DNA of 34,410 nt from Deinococcus sp. Arct2-2 (GTDB lineage: Bacteria > Deinococcota > Deinococci > Deinococcales > Deinococcaceae). The translations under genes and the position numbers were made by a program. Position 1 is the first letter of the stretch. Every line of letters begins with the position of its first letter. Location of the stretch: contig NZ_SSNW01000063.1 in NCBI RefSeq assembly GCF_004801315.1, positions 1 through 34,410 of the forward strand, read 5' to 3'. Shown here piece after piece: positions 8,501-15,973 of the stretch. The notes beneath the pieces are model-generated. The model saw nothing but the letters and a program-made list of their open reading frames with translations, did not search any database and was not told the origin of the DNA.

Positions 8501-10839
8501 GAGCCGTGCGCCACCGAAAAGCCGAGGCGCTGGCCGCTGACAAAGCCGTCTCCCCACAGGTAGCCCAACCAGAAGGCCAGTTCTTCGGTGAGGGTGTCGG
8601 GCGTCTGCACGGGCTTGGCGTTGGGGTGCAGCGTACCTACTGGCTCCAGCAGCACGGGCGCTCCGGTGTGCTGATCGAGGACTTGAATGGCCCAGTCGCC
8701 TGCCTGCACTTCGTCTAGGCGCACCCACTCGCGCTCGCCGCTCTCGCGCAGGACCTTCAGCTTGTGGTTGGGCGTGCCCTGCACCGTCAAGCCGTTTTGC
8801 AATTGCACACGCAACGTCTCGGCCAGTCCGTTATTAAACCCTTCGGGGCTGTGCTTCCAGCCCGCGTCGGTGGCGACTTCCAGCGCGTGGGCCTGATGCC
8901 CGAAGCTGCGAGGATCCACAAGTTCGCGCAGGCGCAGAGTGCCGCTGCTGGTATTCACCAAGGTATCGGGATGCAGGCAGCCGCCTTGCCTTACCACCCG
9001 CAACACGGGCGAATACACGAAGCGCAGCGTATTCACTGGCCCGCTGTGCTCAGCCCCCCGGTTGGCCCACTCCAGAAAATTGTCGAAAATTTCCATCAGG
9101 AAGCTGACGGGGCCAGACGAAGTGCCGCCTGAACCCTTGATCGGCGCACCCTCAGCCCGCATCTCCGACAGGTCGATGCGCGGCTCCAGCCCCAGCTTGG
9201 CATCCTCGGCCACCTTCCTTGCCGCGTCGGTAATGCCGCCCATATCGTCGGGGACGGCTTGCACGCCTTCGGGGAGCGCCCGCACGATCTGCACTCCGTT
9301 TTGGCGGGCCTGCACCACCAGTTCCGGCGGGACGCTCTGCCCATACACCACCCGCGTCCAGTTACGAATCGCCACCGGTTGCTTGTCGCCGTCCGGCTGC
9401 GTGGGCGGGCGCATCAGCCCCTCTATAAAGTCGGTCACGTCGGCGTGCGCAGCGCTCATGTAGGCCCACCCACGCACGCCCGCGTCAGGGCGGCTGCCTT
9501 CTGCGCGGGGCAGGTACACATCCAGATTCACGCCGTTGCCGCCGCCCACTTTGGTCACGAGGGCCAGCTTTTTGGCGACTTCCATCACGCCTTCAAAGCT
9601 GGCGGGATCGTGGGCCGTCGCCCCCTGCACGAAGCAGTTACCCGTCAGCACGCCGCCCTGAATCACGAAGGTATGGGTTTCGGGTTCGTCGCAGCAAAAC
9701 ACTTCTTCGGTGCGGCCCGTGGGTTCGACGGCCACCACCTGAACGCTTGCATTGCGTGGCTGGGTCTGCCCTTCAAAGGATCGCTCGAAGCGTTCGCGCT
9801 GATCAGCCCGGATAAAGTCAGCGGGCTGCAACGTTTGCTTGATCAGCCGTAGCGCGTAAGCGGGTTTGCCCCCGTACCCGCCCTCGGCATGACGGAAGAG
9901 CCGCACGCTGGACGCCTTGACGCCGAACCGCACCAGTTGGCAGGCCAAACGCCCCAGTTCTCCGGCGTCGGACTGGTAGATGGCGGCGCTGCCCCGGTCA
10001 TCCAAACCGCCGTCAGTCGCCAGCAGGCCACTGAAAAAACCGTACCAGTAGCTGTCGCTGCACAGTTCGTCAGGCAACTCCTTCAGTGCGCCGCGCATGC
10101 CCTGCGCCACCGTCACTTCCCGGCCCGAATACACGGCGTCATGGACGCGGTGCTCAGAGAAATGGTGTGCCAGCGTGCGCTTTTGCCCAAACAGTTGCAC
10201 ATGATGGGTGTGTCCGTTGGTGTTTTTGGAGCCGTCGCCATACACCACACCATGCTGAATGCCTGCCTGATAGTCCTCGTTACGCTCGGGGCGGCGCTGA
10301 CTGGGGATGATGGGCAAATACCGGCCTACCAACTCCAGCGTCGTGACTTTTTGATACTGTCCCCGCCGCTGTTTGCCCACAGGCCATTCATGTCCAGCAG
10401 TCGCTTCCAGCGTCTCGCCGTTATCGAGCAGCACGCGGTAAAGGGCTTGGCGTCCATAGCTGCGGAACACGGCTGGGCGGTACACCCCACCCCGCGACAA
10501 CACTTCCACGCTGCCGCTCAGATCACCGATGCGGCGCTGGCCTTCGCGGGTTTCCACCAAGGTATCGGCCTGAAGACAGTTCAGAACGTTCCCGTGTTGA
10601 GTTCCCGCCCCTGCCAACACGCGCCCACCGGGGCAGAATTTCTTTTCCGCCATCAGGTCGAAGTACTGCTGTGCCCACTCCTGCCGCATTTCCGGCGCTT
10701 CGGCCCCCGCCACCCAGTTCGCAATTCGCCGGAACATGCCCGCGATGTCGCCGTCGCCGGGTTGCAGATACTGGCGCTTGGCGATGTGCTGGGCGTTGTC
10801 GTCGAAGGTGCTGAGGGCAGACAGGGGCAGGCTGGTCAT
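5575..10839 (-). CDS. nrdJ: Adenosylcobalamin-dependent (class II) ribonucleotide reductase with two inteins
   Basis: NrdJ reduces ribonucleotides to deoxyribonucleotides using a cobalamin-generated thiyl radical, without oxygen or a second subunit. The 1754-residue precursor consists of exteins 1-87, 402-620 and 1057-1754 (1004 residues after splicing, normal for the family) and inteins at 88-401 and 621-1056. The radical Cys is in STNPCGEIPL (Cys1212 of the precursor). The redox Cys is Cys402, the first residue after intein 1. A TSCPD-like region and a C-terminal Cys-rich tail (CPVCEE...CLKCQACGYSKC) complete it; the tail should relay electrons from thioredoxin. I chose the ATG at 10839 because AAGGAG lies 8 nt upstream; a longer frame to 10908 lacks a ribosome site. 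It stands alone and convergent with the sugar dehydrogenase. Confidence 0.96.
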   Translation of the reverse strand: MTSLPLSALSTFDDNAQHIAKRQYLQPGDGDIAGMFRRIANWVAGAEAPEMRQEWAQQYFDLMAEKKFCPGGRVLAGAGTQHGNVLNCLQADTLVETREGQRRIGDLSGSVEVLSRGGVYRPAVFRSYGRQALYRVLLDNGETLEATAGHEWPVGKQRRGQYQKVTTLELVGRYLPIIPSQRRPERNEDYQAGIQHGVVYGDGSKNTNGHTHHVQLFGQKRTLAHHFSEHRVHDAVYSGREVTVAQGMRGALKELPDELCSDSYWYGFFSGLLATDGGLDDRGSAAIYQSDAGELGRLACQLVRFGVKASSVRLFRHAEGGYGGKPAYALRLIKQTLQPADFIRADQRERFERSFEGQTQPRNASVQVVAVEPTGRTEEVFCCDEPETHTFVIQGGVLTGNCFVQGATAHDPASFEGVMEVAKKLALVTKVGGGNGVNLDVYLPRAEGSRPDAGVRGWAYMSAAHADVTDFIEGLMRPPTQPDGDKQPVAIRNWTRVVYGQSVPPELVVQARQNGVQIVRALPEGVQAVPDDMGGITDAARKVAEDAKLGLEPRIDLSEMRAEGAPIKGSGGTSSGPVSFLMEIFDNFLEWANRGAEHSGPVNTLRFVYSPVLRVVRQGGCLHPDTLVNTSSGTLRLRELVDPRSFGHQAHALEVATDAGWKHSPEGFNNGLAETLRVQLQNGLTVQGTPNHKLKVLRESGEREWVRLDEVQAGDWAIQVLDQHTGAPVLLEPVGTLHPNAKPVQTPDTLTEELAFWLGYLWGDGFVSGQRLGFSVAHGSAMMEETPRLFRDLFGLELRQEQKENDKSVVFVTRSAALVDWLTRNGLLKGKTLNLEVPRAVRQAPRPVLGAFLRGLFEADGTLLHGYPQLSCASADFAQDVLVLLGGLGIPAQVVRYEAREDRYSQREHYRLNVVSAAGLERYRERVGWLPGSRFKALQDFQPDLARESAWPLPHAAGLLGAVHAGLPAGRKGAPSPFTETRKTLSRYIRGERGLTGTGYSALAQNPQIAAALPTFEQDEYYVQVKEITPGGRILTLDISVDENHTYLAGGLVTHNTRRGAGMATISIDHPDVLDFLTAKGLDREAAEGDISTFNISILVGEKFWNALQTDAVWPIAAQDVPGKYALMPQAGAYDGTLSPLPDREDDGARGVPVYQTANSGTGIPARWLWDQIAQHAWSTGEPGLIFADRVNEYSALKDLGERYQIRSTNPCGEIPLTVGEPCDLGAINLAAYVTGSTFDFAGFRADVRTCVRFLDDVLDVNVFALEDNRIASQDLRRLGLGVMGLADALIKLGLRYDNDAGRQAIAEIMGALREEAIAESERLGAERGVYPVYTRNADKMPHAPRRNVAVLTVAPTGTTSMLMGVSSGIEPVFSPFIWRKIGSEYRALLAPLFVELLETYPPAANMDDGKGGWNWDKVTEAVSENHGSVVGLAFIPDALQQVFVCAHDIAPADHVRMQGTVQVAFDAEGYAANSLSKTINLPNGATVQDVQDAYSEAYRTGCKGITVYRDGSRQFQVLSTSKTKEKKADEAAEAPAEQPATVQAADVMGESLKAEPVTVPAPAPQPAPRAAASTAPVYERPARLQGITDMVKLTDPTSGHRRSFLVTVNHLRGKPVEVMVISGRAGDEANADSEALGRVVSIALQHGVPAQAIIKTLRGLNGGLYGSYNGRLVGSKADLIAVALETFQKDMDAGALPPLAGGSTDTPSVSPAGVSVAGMDSMSRERCPVCEERAVIREEGCLKCQACGYSKCG
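7672..8979 (-). other. Intein 2 in NrdJ (436 residues, LAGLIDADG type)
   Basis: The intein begins with Cys in QGG/CLHPDTLVNT and ends in LVTHN, with Thr as the first C-extein residue (TRRGAGM). Splicing blocks are intact: the N-terminal Cys, TPNH in VQGTPNHKLKV, and the terminal His-Asn pair. Two LAGLIDADG helices, LGYLWGDGF and LRGLFEADG, keep their acidic catalytic residues, so the homing endonuclease looks complete. The insertion point splits the conserved glycine loop that corresponds to QGGVRGGA in class I enzymes. Confidence 0.92.
9637..10578 (-). other. Intein 1 in NrdJ (314 residues, LAGLIDADG type)
   Basis: The intein begins with Cys in VLN/CLQADTLVET and ends in GGVLTGN just before CFVQGATA. 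A TAGH motif (block B) and ETHTF (block F) are present. The penultimate residue is Gly instead of the usual His. Two LAGLIDADG-type motifs, GVVYGDGS and GLLATDGG, keep their Asp residues. The first C-extein residue is Cys402, which aligns with the redox-active Cys of the reductase. Confidence 0.9.
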
Positions 10840-10966
10840 GGTGGGAACTCCTTGGGAGAACGGGCAAATTAGAGGCAGACGGGAAGCCACGGAAGACCAG
10901 TTCCCCACAAACAGGAGTGAAGTCGGTCTTCTTTTCTGGCTCTTCTAAAAATAAACTTGTTGTTAA

Positions 10967-10996
10967 TTGTACGCCCAGAACCAAATCAGGTACAAC
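10967..10996 (-). promoter_or_regulatory. Predicted nrdJ promoter
   Basis: On the minus strand, TTGTAC (10996-10991) and TACAAT (10972-10967) are spaced by 18 nt, a good sigma-70-type promoter about 128 nt upstream of the ATG. An interrupted palindrome, ACAAC-AG-GTTGT (10993-11004), overlaps the -35 and could be a repressor site. Confidence 0.55.
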
Positions 10997-11031
10997 AGGT
11001 TGTGTGCTTCTGACTCTTTAGATACAAGATG

Positions 11032-11061
11032 CGGCCCCACTCCCAGAAGCAGGAAGGGGCC
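11032..11061. terminator. Weak hairpin after the zinc-ribbon gene
   Basis: A CGGCCCC arm pairs with GGGGCCG over a loop of about 16 nt. The following T run is poor, so this is only a possible terminator for the minus-strand gene ending at 11116. Ends are accurate to 1-2 nt. Confidence 0.35.
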
Positions 11062-11115
11062 GGGGGAGTTGCGCTAGAGCCGCAGCAGCCTTCAGCGCAG
11101 GCGGGTCAGAGGGGT

Positions 11116-11835
11116 CTAGACATCCAGCCGGATCAGGAAGCGTCCGCAGGAGGGGCACTTGACGGGCGGCAATTTGCCTAACGCTGCTTTCTGCTGCACG
11201 TTCACGGGCAAATTCACATTACATCCGCTGCAACTGCCGTTCTTGATTTCCACGACCCCCAGACCCTTTTTGGCCTTGCGGATCATGTCGTACTCCTTCA
11301 CGGTGCGGGCATCCAAGTTGGCCACCAGTTCGGCACGTTCGGCGCGTGCGCCTTCGCCCTGATCGCGCAGAGCCTGCACCCGCGCCTCGTCTTCGGTTTC
11401 CAGTGCGCCGAGGCTGGGGCGCAGGGCGCGGTGTTCGGCCCGCAGTGCGGCGGCCTTTTCGCCCAGTTCACGCTGCTGCTCGCGCAGGGGCAACAGGTCT
11501 TCTTCCATCTCCTCGGCCCGCTCACCCAACATCTGAATACGGCTGCCGTACTGAGATTGGGCGCGGGCGTCGAAGGCGTTCTTGTCAAGCTCGTCTTGGG
11601 CGCGGGCCATCTGCTCACGGGTTCCGGCGAGGTCTAGCTCTTGCTGGCGCACCTTTTTGTCGGTGGCCTCGAGGGTAATTTCGGTGTCTTCGAGAAGGTT
11701 GTTCAGGCGTTCTTGCTCGGCGCGGGCGCTCCGGAGGGCGTCTGGAATGTTGCCTTCCTCGGCACGCAGGCGGTCTAAGTCCAGATCGAGATGCTGAACG
11801 CGGTGCAGGCGTGAAAGGGGTCCGGTATCGCTCAT
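11116..11835 (-). CDS. Zinc-ribbon coiled-coil protein (CdsZ / DUF164 type)
   Basis: This 239-residue protein is mostly a long coiled coil (about 15-185, rich in Glu, Arg, Gln and Leu heptads) followed by a C4 zinc ribbon: CSGC at 202-205 and CPSC at 227-230. This is the standard plan of the zf-RING_7 / DUF164 family, found in most bacteria and often linked to RNA or nucleotide metabolism, though its exact role is unsettled. All four zinc ligands are present. The ATG at 11835 has a TAGACT box 7 nt upstream and no Shine-Dalgarno sequence. The frame extends much further upstream, but only as a shadow of the divergent gene. It is transcribed divergently from the HRDC gene. Confidence 0.85.
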   Translation of the reverse strand: MSDTGPLSRLHRVQHLDLDLDRLRAEEGNIPDALRSARAEQERLNNLLEDTEITLEATDKKVRQQELDLAGTREQMARAQDELDKNAFDARAQSQYGSRIQMLGERAEEMEEDLLPLREQQRELGEKAAALRAEHRALRPSLGALETEDEARVQALRDQGEGARAERAELVANLDARTVKEYDMIRKAKKGLGVVEIKNGSCSGCNVNLPVNVQQKAALGKLPPVKCPSCGRFLIRLDV

Positions 11836-11842
11836 CAAGGCC

Positions 11843-11848
11843 AGTCTA
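11843..11848 (-). promoter_or_regulatory. TAGACT -10 box directly before zinc-ribbon gene
   Basis: On the minus strand TAGACT ends 7 nt before the ATG at 11835, consistent with a leaderless transcript. Confidence 0.5.
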
Positions 11849-12060
11849 CCCCCGAACGGACCGGACACCCCCGCCGCCGCCGAAAGGCCAGAGCCGGTCA
11901 AATGCCACTTTATGCCGTGCCATACAGTTGCAACCCCTATTCTATACCGGACACGCGGCGCAGGCTCAGGCTTCCTTAACCCACCCACGCCCTTCACCTG
12001 TCCCGCTTCTGAAGGTGACGTGCAAGCCAACTGGCCCCTTGTTGCGGCACAATAGACGGC

Positions 12061-13989
12061 ATGACCGACTCGCGCTCTTTGGCCTCTGCTCCCCGCCCGG
12101 ATCCCCGCCCGGACAATCGGCCCGATTTGCAACTGGTATCGCTGCACACCGTTCGCGGCGACCCGCATGTGCGGCTGGCAGGGGCCCTGGCGGCCCTGGA
12201 AGGCGCAGATTGGGGCCTGCTGCTGGGCGGAGACGCGGCGCTGGCGCGGCAACTGGCGGCCATGCTGGGCGGCGGAACCTTGCGTGTAGACAGCCGCCTG
12301 AGCGTAAACCGTGACGCTTTGGCCGGGGCAGGCTTGGCCGTCGCCTCGCTGGACGCCGACTGGAACGGAGCGCGGGCCGTGTGGCTGATGGAACCCGACG
12401 CCCGCACACTGGAACGGGCAGCGCGGGCAGGCGTGCGCGTCATTGTGGACGCTACCCTTGCCCCCGGTGGCGGCTGGCCCACACGCGGGGCCGATCTGGT
12501 GGTGTACCGCGACGGCGTGACGCTGACCGGACACGCGGGCGACACGTTGGCTGTCCTGTTCGGCACGGGCCGCGCCCCCACCGCCGCCGCTCCCGCCCCC
12601 GCCGACCTCACGGTGGCCCTCGCTCTGCGCGATGTAGCCACCCTGCCCCTCCGGTTGGCCCGCGCCGCCCGCACCACCTTGCAACTGGCCGAACGTTTGG
12701 GAGGCACGGCGCTAGAGGCTGGCCCCACCGCCCTGCTGCTGGCTCCCGACGCCGCCGCCGACACCTATTCGGCCCCCGGTGGAGTGATGGCCGCCGCCCG
12801 CAGCGTTCCCGCCGGAGTGCTGCTGACACCGGGACTGCAAGACCTGAACGCCGTGTTGGCCCTTCTCAGAACAGAAACCGAGCAACCCGGCAACCCTTCA
12901 CCCCGAGTTGACGAGCAGTGGAACGCCGCAGAGGACAGGAATCCCGCGCCTGTTGCCGCCCAACCCGAAGCCCGTGAGCCAGAGCCTCAAGACGCGCCTC
13001 CCACTGAACAGGGTGAACCGGGCCAACGCGACCCGGAGCAGCGAACCTTTGGGCAACGGGACGGACAGCGCGAGTTTGGGCAGCAAGGCGGCCAACGCCG
13101 GGGCAGGCAGGACGGCAGACGCGACGACGGACGGCGCGGCGAGCGCAACAGCCGCTTCGAACGCCCCCGGACAGATCAGCCGCGCCCGGATCAAGCCAGA
13201 GCAGACCAAGCCCGCGTAGATCAACCCCGCCCCGACAGCGACGCGCCGCCCGAACGCTTTACCTTCGATGCACCGGACAACGGGTACACCGACAACCAGC
13301 CGGAAACCGCCCCTACTCAGGCTGCCGCGCCTGCTGTCGCCCCCACCATCAACCCGCCTGCGCCCACTTTCGCCGTGCCTTCTCCCGCGCACGATGAGGT
13401 CTGGGAGCCGGAAATCGTGTTCAGCGACACGCCCAAGCCGGACGCCCTGACCGACGCCGTGCATAGGCAATCGGAGAAGGAACGCAGCGAGGAGTTGCCC
13501 GAGCCCGAAGAAGCTGCTGTGGATACCGTGCAGGCTGAAGCGCAAGCAGAACAAGGCAGCGAGGAAGCAGGGGCAGACGCGGACAGCTCTTTTGCAGAGG
13601 CGCTGGCTCAGTTTGAACAGACCGAGGCCGGGCAAGAGCAGCTTGAGCAGGCGGGGGTTGAGCAAGCACAGGCTGCCGCGCCCATCATCCTCACGCCGGA
13701 TTTGCCCCCTACGCCGCCTGCCACGCAAGGCACCGACGCCGAGCGCCCCGACCCCACCGCTAACCTGACGCCCGAACAGGCCGCCATCTACGCCCGCCTG
13801 CGCGACTGGCGCAACGCCGAAGCCAAGCGCCAAGACATGAGCCGCTTTATTATTGCCAGCAACGCCACCATTGCCGAAATCGCCCGCCGCGTGCCGTATA
13901 CCGCCGCTGACCTGAAAGCCGTGCGCGGCATGGGGCCGGAGCGCTTGCGGAAGTACGGCGAGAAGATTTTGGAAGTAGTCAGGGGGTAA
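12061..13989 (+). CDS. HRDC-domain protein with degenerate Cys/Met-metabolism PLP-fold domain
   Basis: The 642-residue protein has three parts. Residues about 20-270 resemble a cystathionine gamma-synthase-type PLP enzyme: VDAT (129-132) matches the usual VDNT with its cofactor-binding Asp, and GADLVVYRDGVTLTGHAGD matches the GADxVVHSATKYLxGHSD segment. Val153 stands where the PLP-binding Lys should be, so the domain cannot form the normal Schiff base. Residues about 275-565 are a disordered linker rich in Gln, Arg, Asp, Pro and Glu. Residues 569-642 form an HRDC domain, a nucleic-acid-binding module of RecQ and RNase D (LRDWRNAEAKRQDM, then AVRGMGPERLRKYG). I recall a similar fusion from D. 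radiodurans. A role in DNA or RNA transactions is inferred. No Shine-Dalgarno sequence precedes the ATG. Confidence 0.85.
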   Translation: MTDSRSLASAPRPDPRPDNRPDLQLVSLHTVRGDPHVRLAGALAALEGADWGLLLGGDAALARQLAAMLGGGTLRVDSRLSVNRDALAGAGLAVASLDADWNGARAVWLMEPDARTLERAARAGVRVIVDATLAPGGGWPTRGADLVVYRDGVTLTGHAGDTLAVLFGTGRAPTAAAPAPADLTVALALRDVATLPLRLARAARTTLQLAERLGGTALEAGPTALLLAPDAAADTYSAPGGVMAAARSVPAGVLLTPGLQDLNAVLALLRTETEQPGNPSPRVDEQWNAAEDRNPAPVAAQPEAREPEPQDAPPTEQGEPGQRDPEQRTFGQRDGQREFGQQGGQRRGRQDGRRDDGRRGERNSRFERPRTDQPRPDQARADQARVDQPRPDSDAPPERFTFDAPDNGYTDNQPETAPTQAAAPAVAPTINPPAPTFAVPSPAHDEVWEPEIVFSDTPKPDALTDAVHRQSEKERSEELPEPEEAAVDTVQAEAQAEQGSEEAGADADSSFAEALAQFEQTEAGQEQLEQAGVEQAQAAAPIILTPDLPPTPPATQGTDAERPDPTANLTPEQAAIYARLRDWRNAEAKRQDMSRFIIASNATIAEIARRVPYTAADLKAVRGMGPERLRKYGEKILEVVRG

Positions 13990-14004
13990 GGAGAGGAACG
14001 TAGT

Positions 14005-14123
14005 GGGTGGATCGTGGAACGTGGGAAAGGCGCAGGTCGGCAGGAAGATCAGGGTTTTTGGTTCTGAAGTTTGGGAACAACCTTAGAGATTCATTTTACA
14101 TCTCCACGATCCACGATCCACCC
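14005..14123. repeat. Inverted repeat with GTGGATCGT units (first element)
   Basis: GGGTGGATCGTGGA (14005-14018) is perfectly complementary to TCCACGATCCACCC (14110-14123), with about 91 nt between the arms. The same unit, GTGGATCGT, recurs near 22657 and 25747. Confidence 0.75.
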
Positions 14124-14203
14124 CCAGCGCATCAACGCCTTACCACACCCACACTGAACCCAGTTCATTGCCTTCGTTCAGCATTTGGTCTAAAACACTG
14201 AAC

Positions 14204-15157
14204 GTGCCTGCCCGCTTGCTGCCGCTGCTCTCCGACCTTCCTCAATCGGGGGAAGCGTTGGGGGCGCGGCTGGGCGTAGGGCGCGTCACAGTAAACACGC
14301 TGGCGCGGCGACTGGAAGAGGACGGCGTGCCAGTCGTTATTTCTCGAGAGGGTTACGCACTGGCGGCGGGAACCCCTGCGCCCGCGTTGGTGGCCCCCCT
14401 GCTGACCACCCGCACCTTCGGGCAAGCCCTGCGCTACGCCGGAACCGTGACCAGCACGCAAGACGTAGCCCGCGCTTGGGCCGACGCCGCCCCAGCCCCA
14501 CACGGCGCAGTCGTGGTGGCCGAACGCCAGAGCGCGGGCCGGGGCAGGCGCGGGCGGGTCTGGGACACCACGCACGGCACGCTTGTCTTCAGTGTGCTGC
14601 TGCACGGCCTGACCTTGCCCGAACTGGCACTGATTCCGTTGGCAGCAGGGGTGGCGGTGCAGGCGGCTTCTCAGGTTGGGGGTCTGCCGTGTGGTCTGAA
14701 ATGGCCCAACGATCTGCTCGCACTGGATGGCCGCAAACTGGCCGGAATCCTCCTCGAAGCCGACCTGCGCGGCGAGGACGTGCGGCGGGCGGTGCTGGGC
14801 ATCGGCATCAATGTGTCTGCCGCACCGGAAGGGGCCGCTTGCCTCACCGAATGGAGGCCCGACCTGACCCGCGCCCGCCTGCTGGCCGACCTGTTGGCGG
14901 CGCTAGAACACTGGCTGGCACAACCACCCGCACAGATTTTGGCGGCGTGGCGGCAAGCCAGCGTGACTTTAGGCCAGCCCGTGCAGGTGCAGACGCCGCG
15001 TGGCCCGGTGGCTGGCACGGCGCTGGACATAGACGCGCAGGGCAGCTTGCTAGTGCAGGTGTCCGGTGGCGAAGTCATCACGATCAGCGCGGGCGATGTG
15101 CAACTCGTCGGGCAACTTGGCGGGCAACTGGCCGTGCCCACTCCGATACCCGGTTAA
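14204..15157 (+). CDS. birA: Biotin-protein ligase (BirA), with N-terminal HTH
   Basis: BirA activates biotin with ATP and attaches it to the carrier domain of biotin enzymes such as acetyl-CoA carboxylase. From the GTG at 14204 the protein has 317 residues. A small winged-helix domain comes first (about 1-55, with GEALGARLGVGRVTVNTLAR), then the catalytic domain with GRGRRGR (112-118, the biotinyl-AMP loop), KWPND (166-170) and GRKLAGIL (176-183), then a small C-terminal barrel. The HTH suggests it can also repress, most simply its own unit and bioY. A TTG at 14168 would add 12 residues; neither start has a clear ribosome site. bioY follows after 49 nt. Confidence 0.92.
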   Translation: MPARLLPLLSDLPQSGEALGARLGVGRVTVNTLARRLEEDGVPVVISREGYALAAGTPAPALVAPLLTTRTFGQALRYAGTVTSTQDVARAWADAAPAPHGAVVVAERQSAGRGRRGRVWDTTHGTLVFSVLLHGLTLPELALIPLAAGVAVQAASQVGGLPCGLKWPNDLLALDGRKLAGILLEADLRGEDVRRAVLGIGINVSAAPEGAACLTEWRPDLTRARLLADLLAALEHWLAQPPAQILAAWRQASVTLGQPVQVQTPRGPVAGTALDIDAQGSLLVQVSGGEVITISAGDVQLVGQLGGQLAVPTPIPG

Positions 15158-15206
15158 GATTCACCTACACCCCAATTCAGCCTCTCTCAGATTCACAGGA
15201 GTCCTT

Positions 15207-15803
15207 ATGACGCACACTGCACCCGTTTTTCCCACGTTGGCCCAAACCCTCGCGCCTAGCCGCTCCATTACCCGTGATATCGCCCTGATCGTGGGCGGCG
15301 CGGCCTTCGTGGGCCTACTTGCCCAAGTCGAAATTCCGCTTCAGCCTGTGCCCCTCACCCTTCAAACGCTGGGCGTGCTGCTGGTAGGCGCGGCACTGGG
15401 CTGGAAACGGGCTTTTGCGGCGCTGGCGCTGTACGTGGTAGCCGGAGCGGTGGGCCTGCCCATGTTTGCCGGAGGCAGCGCGGGCCTGTATGCCCCCACG
15501 GGCAAGCTGCGGGCCAGCTTAGGCTACCTGCTCAGCTATCCTTTTGCCGCTGCGCTGGTGGGCGTGTTGGTGCAGCGTTACGCCTTAGACCGCAAGTTCC
15601 TCGGCACTTGCCTTGCCATGTTGGCGGGTAGCGTCGTTATTTACGCTTTTGGTCTCCCCGGACTTGGCATTCTCACCGGACTCAAGGGAAATGCTCTGTT
15701 CACGGCGGGCCTCACCCCTTTTCTGATCGGTGACACCCTCAAGCTGCTGCTGGCCGCGCTGCTGTTGCCTGCGGCTTGGGCATTTGTAGGACGCAAAAGC
15801 TAA
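15207..15803 (+). CDS. bioY: Biotin transporter substrate-binding subunit BioY
   Basis: BioY is the membrane S component that binds biotin for uptake, working alone or with an ECF energy module. This 198-residue protein has about six membrane helices. It carries the family segment IPLQPVPLTLQTLGVLLVGA and the glycine-rich GLPMFAGGSAGLYAPTG loop. The ATG at 15207 has AGGAG 7 nt upstream. It directly follows birA, so uptake and use of biotin appear linked, and the BirA HTH could control both. No ECF ATPase or EcfT gene is nearby. Confidence 0.94.
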   Translation: MTHTAPVFPTLAQTLAPSRSITRDIALIVGGAAFVGLLAQVEIPLQPVPLTLQTLGVLLVGAALGWKRAFAALALYVVAGAVGLPMFAGGSAGLYAPTGKLRASLGYLLSYPFAAALVGVLVQRYALDRKFLGTCLAMLAGSVVIYAFGLPGLGILTGLKGNALFTAGLTPFLIGDTLKLLLAALLLPAAWAFVGRKS

Positions 15804-15804
15804 A

Positions 15805-15846
15805 GGCTCTGGGTCATAGCATTGGGTCATGGCTCTGGGTCATGAG
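15805..15846. repeat. Short imperfect tandem repeat GGGTCAT
   Basis: Three GGGTCAT units occur in about 40 nt, two of them within GGCTCTGGGTCAT, right after the bioY stop. No function is apparent. Confidence 0.55.
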
Positions 15847-15874
15847 GTTCGGCCCGTAAAATCACCAACAAAAA

Positions 15875-15903
15875 GCCCCCGCCTCAACATTGCAGGCGGG
15901 GGC
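15875..15903 (-). terminator. Strong hairpin between bioY and the insertion sequence
   Basis: GCCCCCGCCT (15875-15884) and AGGCGGGGGC (15894-15903) form a 10-bp stem. The T run (TTTTT) follows only when read on the minus strand, so it best stops leftward transcription, such as read-through from recA or the insertion sequence. It may also mark the end of bioY. Confidence 0.7.
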
Positions 15904-15973
15904 GTCTCGCGCCGGGTTGTCGATGCCTTCCGTGTTGGGGATTGCCCCGGCGCGAGCATGGGTACAGCTTATA

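Noticed and set aside
10840..11035. B12 riboswitch before nrdJ
   Set aside because: I see no B12-box-like conserved core; the leader is short and AT-rich with an ordinary promoter.
11836..12684. Upstream extension of the zinc-ribbon frame to 12684
   Set aside because: The extension is antisense to the HRDC gene; the family starts at 11835, where a -10 box is found.
14005..14123. CRISPR-like array from repeated GATCCACGATCCAC units
   Set aside because: There are only two units per arm, no regular spacers and no cas genes; the arms are an inverted repeat.
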